This document shows, piece after piece, positions 54,492 to 62,068 of a stretch of DNA of 64,000 nt (positions are counted from its first letter, which is position 1; the number at the start of each line of letters is the position of its first letter). Under the pieces are notes generated by a model. That model was not told the origin of the DNA. It was given only the letters and a program-made list of their open reading frames with translations, and did not search any database. The position numbers and the translations under genes were made by a program. The stretch is from JACVRW01 sp963812915 (GTDB lineage: Bacteria; Actinomycetota; Thermoleophilia; Solirubrobacterales; Thermoleophilaceae). The stretch covers positions 62,001-126,000 of the forward strand of contig CAWEXB010000006.1 of the NCBI GenBank assembly GCA_963812915.1, read 5' to 3'.

Positions 54492-56099
54492 ATGCTGCTC
54501 GAGGGTGCCCGGCTCGAAGCCCCCGCCGCGCCGCTGAATGACCTGCTGCGGATCGGGCTCGATGCCGCCCCCGACGAAGTAGCGATCGTTTCGACACGCC
54601 GCGCGCTCAGCTGGCGCGAGCTCGACCGGGCGAGCGCCGCGCTGGCCGGTGGCTACCGCAGCCTCGGCCTTGAGCCGGGCGATCGCCTCGCGTCGCTGAT
54701 GCCGAACCGGGTCGACCTCGTCGTCCATTACCTCGCCTGCTTCAGGGCGGGACTGATCGCGACCCCGCTGAATTACCGCTACACAGCCCCCGAGATCGAT
54801 CACGCGCTGGAGGTGAGCGGCGCCCGCGCTCTCGTCGCCCACGTCGAGCGGGCCGAGGACGTCGCCGCGAGCGAACTTGCCGCCGCCGTGGAGCTTGGAC
54901 TGATCGCCTACCGCGACGTCGAACCGCTGCCGACCGGCAACGACCAGCCGCCCGGGGTAGACGGTGGTTGGCGCCACGACTTCGCCGCGCTCCTCGGCTC
55001 CGAGCTCCTTGCACGAACGCAGGAGGAGCACGACCCCGAGGCGCCGGCCCTGATCTTCTTCACCTCGGGGAGCACGGGCCCCGCCAAGGGGGTCACCCAT
55101 TCCCGCCAGACCCTGCGCTGGATGATCGCCGGTGCGGCCGGCGCGTTCGAGCTCGATACCTCTGACGTCGTTCTGCCCGGCTCCTCGATGTCCCACCTCG
55201 GCTCCTTTCTTTGGGCCCTCGCGACGCTGTCGGTCGGTGGCAAGGTCGTGGTCGCGCGCAGCACGGATGCCCACGAGTTGCTGCCGCTGTTGCGCGAGCA
55301 CCAGCCGACGATCCTCGCGATGATCCCAGCGGCGCTGTCGGCACTCGTTCACGACCACGATCTCCGGCCAGGAGACTTCTCCTCGCTGCGGATGTGCCGG
55401 GCCGGCGCCGACAAGGTCTCGACCGAGCTGCTGACCGAGTTCGCCGCGACGGCGGGCTTCCCCATCGTCGAGGGCTACGGGATGACGGAGGTCGGGTTGG
55501 CGACGCTGAATCCACCGTCGGGTGAGATCAGGCAAGGCTCGATCGGGAAGCCGATCCATGGCTCCACGATCGCTCTGCGGGATGAGACGGGCGCGCCGAT
55601 CGAGGGAGGAGAGGTGGGCAAGATCTGGATCCGCAGCCCCAGCCGGATGGTCGGTTACTGGGAGGCGCCCGGCGCGACCGAGGAGGTGGTGATCGAGGGC
55701 TGGCTCGACTCGGGCGACCTCGCCCGGGCAGACCAGGACGGTTACCTCTGGTTCTTCGGCCGCAAGAAACAGGTGATCGTGCATGACGGCTCCAACATCA
55801 GCCCGTACGAGGTCGAAGGCGCACTGGTCGAGCACCCTGCGGTCTCGCTGGCCGGAGCCGTCGGCATCCACGACGAGGTCCACGGCGAAAACGTGCGCGC
55901 CTACGTGACGCTGCGTGATGGAGTCGAGCCGCCGTCGCGCGCCGACCTGATCGTCTTCTCACGCGAGCGCATCGGCTACAAGGCACCGGAGGAGATCGTC
56001 TTCCTCGACGAGATGCCGCTCAATCCGACCGGCAAGATCGATCGGGTCGGGCTCAAGCGGATGGCCGAGGACCACCTCCACCCGCATGGTCTGAGCTGA
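54492..56099 (+). CDS. AMP-forming acyl-CoA synthetase/ligase
   Basis: 535 aa. ANL-superfamily motifs in order: LIFFTSGSTGPAKGVTHS (A3), VEGYGMTEVGLA (A5), DSGDLARADQDGYLWFFGRK (A7/A8) and the catalytic lysine in NPTGKIDRVGLK (A10). Adenylates a carboxylic acid and transfers it to CoA; the chain-length class is not clear. Confidence 0.9.
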   Translation: MLLEGARLEAPAAPLNDLLRIGLDAAPDEVAIVSTRRALSWRELDRASAALAGGYRSLGLEPGDRLASLMPNRVDLVVHYLACFRAGLIATPLNYRYTAPEIDHALEVSGARALVAHVERAEDVAASELAAAVELGLIAYRDVEPLPTGNDQPPGVDGGWRHDFAALLGSELLARTQEEHDPEAPALIFFTSGSTGPAKGVTHSRQTLRWMIAGAAGAFELDTSDVVLPGSSMSHLGSFLWALATLSVGGKVVVARSTDAHELLPLLREHQPTILAMIPAALSALVHDHDLRPGDFSSLRMCRAGADKVSTELLTEFAATAGFPIVEGYGMTEVGLATLNPPSGEIRQGSIGKPIHGSTIALRDETGAPIEGGEVGKIWIRSPSRMVGYWEAPGATEEVVIEGWLDSGDLARADQDGYLWFFGRKKQVIVHDGSNISPYEVEGALVEHPAVSLAGAVGIHDEVHGENVRAYVTLRDGVEPPSRADLIVFSRERIGYKAPEEIVFLDEMPLNPTGKIDRVGLKRMAEDHLHPHGLS

Positions 56100-56197
56100 T
56101 ATCGGGGCGTCGGCGGTGAGCGGCCGCCGCTCGCGCTCCGCGACGCGGTTGCCGGCGCGCCACACGGCCGCCGGGCGCGGCACGCTACGGTGAGCGC

Positions 56198-57175
56198 GTG
56201 GTATCGGGCGAGAAGAGCGGCCGCCGCGAAGAGGTCGAGCTGACCAACCTCGATCAGCCGCTGTTCGAGGGTGCGGACGCGACGAAAGGTGACCTCGTCG
56301 ACTACGTCGAGGCGGTCGGCGACCAGTTGCTTGGCGAGCTGCGCGACCGCCCGCTATCGGTCATGCGCGCGCTGCGCGGCCAGCGTCCGTTCATGCAGAA
56401 GAACCTCCCGCGCTACGCCCCGCCGTGGGTGCGGACGGTGACCATCTGGGCGGAGAGCTCGAAGCGCGAAGTGACGTACGCGCTCTGCAACGATCGATCG
56501 ACGCTCCTGTGGTTCGCCAACCAGCGCGCCGTCGAGTACCACCCGACGCTCGTGCGCGTCGATCGACCCGACCGGCCGCAGACGCACCTCGTGCTCGACC
56601 TCGACCCGCCGACCGGAGCTCCTTTCGAGGCGGTCGTGCGCACCGCGCGACTCGTGCGAGAGGCACTCGCCGAGGTCGAGCTCGCTAGCGCCGTCAAGAC
56701 CAGCGGCGCCAAGGGCGTGCACGTCTTCGTGCCGGTCGCGCAGCCGGCAACGACGGAGGCGATCGCCGCGGCGACGCGCGCGCTCGCCGCGCGCGCTGAG
56801 CGCATCGACCCGGAGCTCGCGACGACGGCCTACGTCCTCGCTGATCGTGAGGGCAAGGTTTTCATCGACGGCACCCGCGCGGGCGGCGCTAGCGTGGTCG
56901 CGGCGTACAGCCCGCGCATCCGGTCGGGCGCGACAGTCTCGTTCCCGGTCGCGTGGGACGAGCTGGACCGCGTCGCGCCGGCCGACTTCACGATCCGCAC
57001 CGTGCCGGCGCTGATTGGCGCCGGAAATCCGTGGGCCGATCAACTGCCCGAGCCGCAGCCGCTGCCGCCCGAGCTTGTCGAGGAAGGCCGCGCGATCCCA
57101 GTCGCCCGCGTCGCCGCGATGCACGAGGGCAAGCGCCGCGCCCGCTCGCGGCGACGGGAGGCCGACGGCGAGTGA
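56198..57175 (+). CDS. LigD-type polymerase (NHEJ primase-polymerase) domain protein
   Basis: 325 aa single-domain protein. LTNLDQPLF, MQKNLPRYAPPWV, THLVLDLDPPTGAPF (the D-x-D metal site) and KTSGAKGVHVFVP are the landmarks of the archaeo-eukaryotic-primase-like polymerase of LigD. It adds nucleotides during end joining. No ligase, nuclease or Ku gene is adjacent. GTG start. The C-terminal basic tail may bind DNA. Confidence 0.88.
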   Translation: MVSGEKSGRREEVELTNLDQPLFEGADATKGDLVDYVEAVGDQLLGELRDRPLSVMRALRGQRPFMQKNLPRYAPPWVRTVTIWAESSKREVTYALCNDRSTLLWFANQRAVEYHPTLVRVDRPDRPQTHLVLDLDPPTGAPFEAVVRTARLVREALAEVELASAVKTSGAKGVHVFVPVAQPATTEAIAAATRALAARAERIDPELATTAYVLADREGKVFIDGTRAGGASVVAAYSPRIRSGATVSFPVAWDELDRVAPADFTIRTVPALIGAGNPWADQLPEPQPLPPELVEEGRAIPVARVAAMHEGKRRARSRRREADGE

Positions 57176-57257
57176 CGCCGTCGACCTCACAGGCGCCCTC
57201 GACTGGCGTCAACAGCCTCGATTGGGTACGTCGGCTTGATGTGGAATCCTCCCGCCC

Positions 57258-57998
57258 GTGCTGAGGCAGGACCACAGCAGGCAGTGGGAGCTCTTCGGGC
57301 AGAAGGACCCGTACTACGGCGTCCTCACGCACGAGCACTTCAAGCGCGATGCGCTCGGAGACGAGGCCCGCCGCCGGTTCTTCGCCTCAGGCGACGAGCA
57401 GTTCGACGACCTCCTGGCGGATGCAAGGTCGCTCGCCGGTCCGGACTTCAGCGCCGGGCGAGTGCTTGAGTACGGGTGCGGCGTCGGCAGGCTGCTGATC
57501 CCCGCTGCCCGGCAGGCGGATCGGGTGGTCGGCGTGGACGTCTCGACCTCGATGCTCGACGAGGCGCGGCGCAACTGCGAGGCGGCCGGCGTGGGCCGGC
57601 TCGAGCTCGTCACGCCCGATCGACTCCCCCGCGACACGGACTTCGACTTCGTCTACTCGTTCGCGGTGCTCATCCACGTGCCGCGAAGGACGGGCGAGGA
57701 GATCATCGCGACGCTCGCGCGGCTGCTGAGGCCGGGTGGTGTCGGCGCGTTCAACGTGGTGCTCAGGGCGCAGCCTCACCTGGCTGGGTTCAACGCGGTG
57801 ATGAAGCTCCCGCTCGCGCACAACCTGCTCAACCTCGTCAGGGGGCGCGAGTGGTCCTATCCGCACATGCAGATGAACGTCTACAGCCTGAATCGCATCG
57901 CGCTCATCCTGAGAGAGCACGCATCGGGCCAGCTGCTCGTGAAAACGGGGCAGAAGACCGCCGGCTTCGACCTCTGCACGATCTTCTTCACGCGCTGA
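57258..57998 (+). CDS. Class I SAM-dependent methyltransferase
   Basis: 246 aa. Motif I VLEYGCGVGRLLIPAA, acidic GVDVSTSML, motif IV DFDFVYSFAVLIHVP. Similar in plan to methyltransferases acting on sugars or lipids. GTG 57258 start. Downstream 57999-58262 has no clear gene; a minus-strand frame ending near 57989 (ALVPAYAGYVARLFSA) looks like a lost gene's tail. Confidence 0.8.
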   Translation: MLRQDHSRQWELFGQKDPYYGVLTHEHFKRDALGDEARRRFFASGDEQFDDLLADARSLAGPDFSAGRVLEYGCGVGRLLIPAARQADRVVGVDVSTSMLDEARRNCEAAGVGRLELVTPDRLPRDTDFDFVYSFAVLIHVPRRTGEEIIATLARLLRPGGVGAFNVVLRAQPHLAGFNAVMKLPLAHNLLNLVRGREWSYPHMQMNVYSLNRIALILREHASGQLLVKTGQKTAGFDLCTIFFTR

Positions 57999-58268
57999 AC
58001 AGGCGCGCCACGTAGCCGGCATACGCGGGCACCAGCGCCGGAAGCGCTGCGCCGTGATCGTCAGCGACCTGACCTCGCGCCATCGGCGCCGCTCGAACAC
58101 GTGTCGCCCAGTAACGCCCGAGTCGTGCCGATCGGCGCTTGCTCCACCCCGCCATGGGGTAGGAGACGTGTGCAGAAGAGCGATGCTCACCACAGGGGAG
58201 GTAGGCATGCGAAGACGTGAAGTCGTCGCGTTCGTAACGGCGGGGTCGAACTTGAGGAGAGGATGGTC

Positions 58269-59966
58269 ATGAGACGGGTTTCCCGTGTCTTGCTGCTGGT
58301 GGCGGTCGCGTTCGGGGTCCTCGCCGGGCCCGCGTTCGCCCAGATCACCGTGGACCAAAGTCGGAAGATGTCGGAGATCTTCACGTCTCCCAACCAGGCG
58401 ACCAACTCGGACCTGGCCTTCTGGGGGAACCACGCGTTCGTCGGCTACTACACCGGCGACACGGGGTTCCCGGCCGGCAGCGGGTCGCGGGGCGGAGTGC
58501 GGATCTTCGACATCTCGAACCCGGCCAGCCCGCGGCTGGTGAGGAACTTCGCCTGCGACGCGAACCAGAACGACCCGATCGTCTGGGATCGCAACGGCAA
58601 CGGGGTTGCCGACCTGATGCTCGTGGCCGTGGACCGGACGATGGCGAATCCGAACTGCGGCGCGCCAAGGTCCGCTCATGACGACCGCAACGGCTGGGAA
58701 GGCGTCCGGATCTTCGAGATGAGCGACAACCCGGCCAACCCGTTCCAGACCATCACGCCGCTGAAGATGCAGTACACCGACTGCGGCGCCCACACGATCA
58801 CCGCGTGGACGGGGTTCGCGGAGGATCCGGTGAACCCGCGCCTGATCGTCTACGCGTCGTCGTACCCGCTGCGCGCGGGGCCGACGTGCGGTCAGGCCAA
58901 CTTCAACAACGTCACGAACCCGTACGACGAGGACAAGGTCGTCAACGATCCGCTGCACCGGCAGATCCAGGTCCTCTCGGTGCCGCTGAACAACCCGGCG
59001 GCGACGACCGAGATCGCCGCGCCCCCGATCAGCTACCCGGGCGATCCCGACGGGCGGATCGACTGGTGCGAGCGGAACTTCTGCAGCACGCCGCAGGCGC
59101 CGCTCGAGCCGGCGGCCGTGGCCTGCCACGACATCGTGGTCCACATGGAGCACAACCTCGCCGGAGGCGCGTGCGCCGAGCAGGGCCAGGTGTGGGAGAT
59201 CGACGAGGACACGGGGATCCCGAACACCGCGGATCCCATGATGATCGGCGACGATCGGGTCACCTCCGGCGGCAGGGGCCAGTTCCCCGGAGCGGTCGAC
59301 TTCTTCCACTCGGTGATGTTCAACAACGCCGGCACGGTGGTGAACTGGGTCGACGAGTCGTTCGACTTCCAGCAGCCGAACCCGCGGCCACCCGGCACCG
59401 GCGGCTGTCCGAACATGACGACCTACCAGCCGCGACCCTGGAACCCGGCGGGAGGGCTCCACAAGACCGGCCGGATGTTCTTCACCGACATGGAAGGCGA
59501 GTTCCTGAGCGAGTTCCACGTCGGTGACCTGCGGCCCAACACCAACGCGGGCGAGTACTGCTCGGCGCACATGGGCATGGCCGTCATGGGCATCAAGCGG
59601 GACCTGCTGGTCAACGCCTGGTACACGGGCGGCGTCGACGTGATCGACTTCAGCAAGCCGACGCGCCTGAAGGAGATCGCGTACTACGACCCGGTGCGCA
59701 ATTCGGGCACGTGGTCGGCGTATCCGTACTCCGGGCCGCTGTTCAAGGGCGGGCCCGGGAAGGTCCCGATCTACGCAACGGACGGCGTCGAAAACAACGC
59801 GCTTGCCCAGGGCATGGTCGTGTACCGGACGAACAAGATCCCGAGGCCGGGTCGCAAGGGTCTGGTGGACCACCTGAACCCGCAGACCATGGACCATGAG
59901 ATGGCCTTCGGGAAAGGCAAGGGGAAAGGCAAGGACGACGACGACGAAGGTCGTGACGACGACTGA
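58269..59966 (+). CDS. Secreted LVIVD-repeat-like protein
   Basis: 565 aa. Signal peptide (LLLVAVAFGVLAGPAFAQ). Propeller-like repeats typical of LVIVD proteins (GGVRIFDISNPASPRLV, EGVRIFEMSDNPANPF, TGGVDVIDFSKPTRLKEIAY). Many cysteines and a C-terminal Lys/Asp tail (KGKGKGKDDDDEGRDDD). ATG 58269 lies 6 nt after AGGAGAGG. Function unknown; probably a surface beta-propeller. Confidence 0.75.
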   Translation: MRRVSRVLLLVAVAFGVLAGPAFAQITVDQSRKMSEIFTSPNQATNSDLAFWGNHAFVGYYTGDTGFPAGSGSRGGVRIFDISNPASPRLVRNFACDANQNDPIVWDRNGNGVADLMLVAVDRTMANPNCGAPRSAHDDRNGWEGVRIFEMSDNPANPFQTITPLKMQYTDCGAHTITAWTGFAEDPVNPRLIVYASSYPLRAGPTCGQANFNNVTNPYDEDKVVNDPLHRQIQVLSVPLNNPAATTEIAAPPISYPGDPDGRIDWCERNFCSTPQAPLEPAAVACHDIVVHMEHNLAGGACAEQGQVWEIDEDTGIPNTADPMMIGDDRVTSGGRGQFPGAVDFFHSVMFNNAGTVVNWVDESFDFQQPNPRPPGTGGCPNMTTYQPRPWNPAGGLHKTGRMFFTDMEGEFLSEFHVGDLRPNTNAGEYCSAHMGMAVMGIKRDLLVNAWYTGGVDVIDFSKPTRLKEIAYYDPVRNSGTWSAYPYSGPLFKGGPGKVPIYATDGVENNALAQGMVVYRTNKIPRPGRKGLVDHLNPQTMDHEMAFGKGKGKGKDDDDEGRDDD

Positions 59967-60006
59967 CGCGTAGCGCAGTGGTGGGTCCGCGCTGAGCGGA
60001 TCACAC

Positions 60007-60033
60007 GGTGGGGCCGCCCGAGGCGGCCCCACC
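60007..60033. terminator. Strong GC-rich hairpin terminator
   Basis: Perfect 12-bp stem GGTGGGGCCGCC (60007-60018)/GGCGGCCCCACC (60022-60033) with a CGA loop, 40 bp after the LVIVD gene stop and followed by a pyrimidine-rich stretch (TTCCTCTCG). Confidence 0.75.
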
Positions 60034-60200
60034 CGCTGCCTTCCTCTCGACCAGGACCTCGAAACGAGAGCGCGCGGCGCTCCGGTCTTCGCGCTAGTTC
60101 AGGCCGGTCGACTGGCCCTCGCGAACGGGAAGGCTCCGCTGGCCGCTCAGGCCTTGCCAGGATCGGCGCTTAGCCTTCAAGCCCCCAACGAGGAGCTCAC

Positions 60201-61100
60201 CTGCGCCCACTTCGCATCGGAGTCCAGCTGCCTGAGGTCGAGCGCGACGTGCGCTGGCCCGAGTACGCGGGCATGGCCCGCGCCGCCGAGGAGGTCGGGT
60301 TCGACTCGATCTGGGTCGGCGACCACCTCCTCTACCGCGGTGACGGGCGACCGGAGCGCGCCCCGTGGGACGCCTGGACCCTGCTCGCCGGGCTCGCCGC
60401 CGCGACCGAGCGGGTCAGGCTCGGGCCGCTCGTCGCGTGCACGGCATTCCACCGGCCGGGAGTGCTCGCGCGCACGGCGGCGGCGGTCGACGAGCTGTCG
60501 GGCGGCCGGCTCGTGGTCGCCCTCGGCGCCGGCTGGAACGAGCCGGAGTTCCGCGCCTTCGGGATCCCGTTCGACCACCGCGTCGCCCGCTTCGGCGAGG
60601 CGTTCGAGATCATCCGCCGCCTGCTCGCCGGCGAGCGCGTGACCTTCGCCGGCGCCTACGAGACGGTGGAAGACGCGGTGCTGCTGCCGGCGCCGGCGCG
60701 GCGGCCGCCGCTGATGGTCGGGGCAACGGGCCCGCGGATGCTGGCCGCCACGCTATCCCACGCCGACGCCTGGAACACCTGGTACGAGTGGTACGGCAAC
60801 ACCCCCGAGGGCCTCGCGGCGGCGAACCGCACCGTCGACGAGGCGGCCCGGCGGGCCGGACGTGACCCGGCCGCGATCGCGCGCAGCGCCTGCGCGCTCG
60901 TCGTGCTCGACCGCGCAGCCCGCGACCGCCCGTTCACCGAGGCCCTGCCGCCCCTCGAGGGCCCCCCGGAGCGCATCGCGGCCGGCCTCCGCGACCTGGC
61001 CGAGGCCGGCGCCGACGAGGCCATCCTGGTCGTCAGCCCGATCACCGAACGCTCGATCCGGATCCTCGGCGACACCCTGGCCGCCCTCGACGACTCCTAG
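60201..61100 (+). CDS. LLM-class (F420-dependent) oxidoreductase, non-standard start
   Basis: About 299 aa. TIM-barrel luciferase-like family: EEVGFDSIWVGDHLL, AATERVRLGPLVACTAFHRP, ELSGGRLVVALGAGWNEPEF, GATGPRMLAATLSHADAWN. The first strand, RIGVQLPEV, lies upstream of the first GTG (60249). The frame is open from a stop at 60171 but has no ATG/GTG/TTG before it. CTG 60201, with GAGGAG ending 6 nt upstream, is the best start. F420 rather than FMN use is inferred from the actinobacterial subfamily. Confidence 0.78.
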   Translation: MRPLRIGVQLPEVERDVRWPEYAGMARAAEEVGFDSIWVGDHLLYRGDGRPERAPWDAWTLLAGLAAATERVRLGPLVACTAFHRPGVLARTAAAVDELSGGRLVVALGAGWNEPEFRAFGIPFDHRVARFGEAFEIIRRLLAGERVTFAGAYETVEDAVLLPAPARRPPLMVGATGPRMLAATLSHADAWNTWYEWYGNTPEGLAAANRTVDEAARRAGRDPAAIARSACALVVLDRAARDRPFTEALPPLEGPPERIAAGLRDLAEAGADEAILVVSPITERSIRILGDTLAALDDS

Positions 61101-62068
61101 TCACCCGCGATCGCTGGCCGCGGCTAGGCGAACTCGGTCTCGTCGGCCCCCCGCTGGTTCAGCAGTTCCAGATTGGCTCGCCGAGCGCGGTCGGGGAACG
61201 CGTCAGCACGCCGAGCTCGCGCCCAAGCGCCCGCCCAAGGCCGGGCAGCTCTCCGCTCGCGCAGACTCAGTAGCCGCCGGCCCCGCGGACGCCCAGCCCG
61301 GTCCAGGCGACCAGGTATGGAGGCGGCTCCCCCGCGGGGTGGAAAGCGGCGTCTCGAGCGCCGCACATCGGCGCTTGCGACAGCCAGAGACCGCGCTCTA
61401 CGGAAGTCGTGGCCGAATAGCCGCACCCTGCGCGCGGGTCTCAGGGAGAGCCGCAGGTGGACCGCGTTCTCCGATCGGCCGGTTCTACCTAACACGCGCG
61501 CCCGCGCGCGAATAGCACACGAGTCCTGGTGATGCGCCGAACAACGGATACCGTCGCCCGGGTCGTCGTCCAGGCGGCGTGGGCAATGGAGTGACATTCA
61601 CCCACAGCGGCCGCAGGATGTCCATGGTGTTGCCGGGGACACAACGACAGGGCCCCACAGCTGGTTTTCGACGGGTCCAGGACCAGCGAAGTCGCTCTCG
61701 CTCTCCACAAACTCAGCACTGCTCGCGCAGGCAGTTACTCGTTGATGGCCGTGTCCTCGGTGCGCCTGAGCGCCACGTCGTCGGTTCGGGGCTAAGGATG
61801 ATTCGCTGACGGGCCGCGCCAGCGACGGCGCCGGAGCGGCGGGGGGTTCGCCGGGTGGATCGGCCCGGTGGCGGCGATCGACGCGCTCGTCCGGGGAAGC
61901 TCGCCGGCCGCGGCGGCCGACTCGCCGAGGGCAGGAGATAGAGGAGCAGCGTCGTGAATCGTGCCCGCCAGTGCGGCGACGGCCCCGAGGTCTCAAGGCC
62001 GCCGTTATGGGTGTCGATAATCACGGGGGAGGATCTCGCTGCTCTACGGCTCGCAACGGAAAGGCGGA
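61101..62068. other. ~970-bp stretch without a convincing gene
   Basis: No open frame on either strand shows domain-like content with a start. Two minus-strand pieces look like decayed C-termini: ARRANLELLNQRGADETEFA before a stop at ~61125, and PPPYLVAWTGLGVRGAGGY near 61265-61325. No tRNA or repeat array seen. Probably a region of gene decay plus the promoter of the last gene. Confidence 0.5.

Noticed and set aside
57387..60032. Very long minus-strand open frame (~880 codons)
   Set aside because: It is antisense to two well-supported plus-strand genes, is extremely rich in Arg/His/Pro and shows no domain; it is an artefact of GC-biased third positions.
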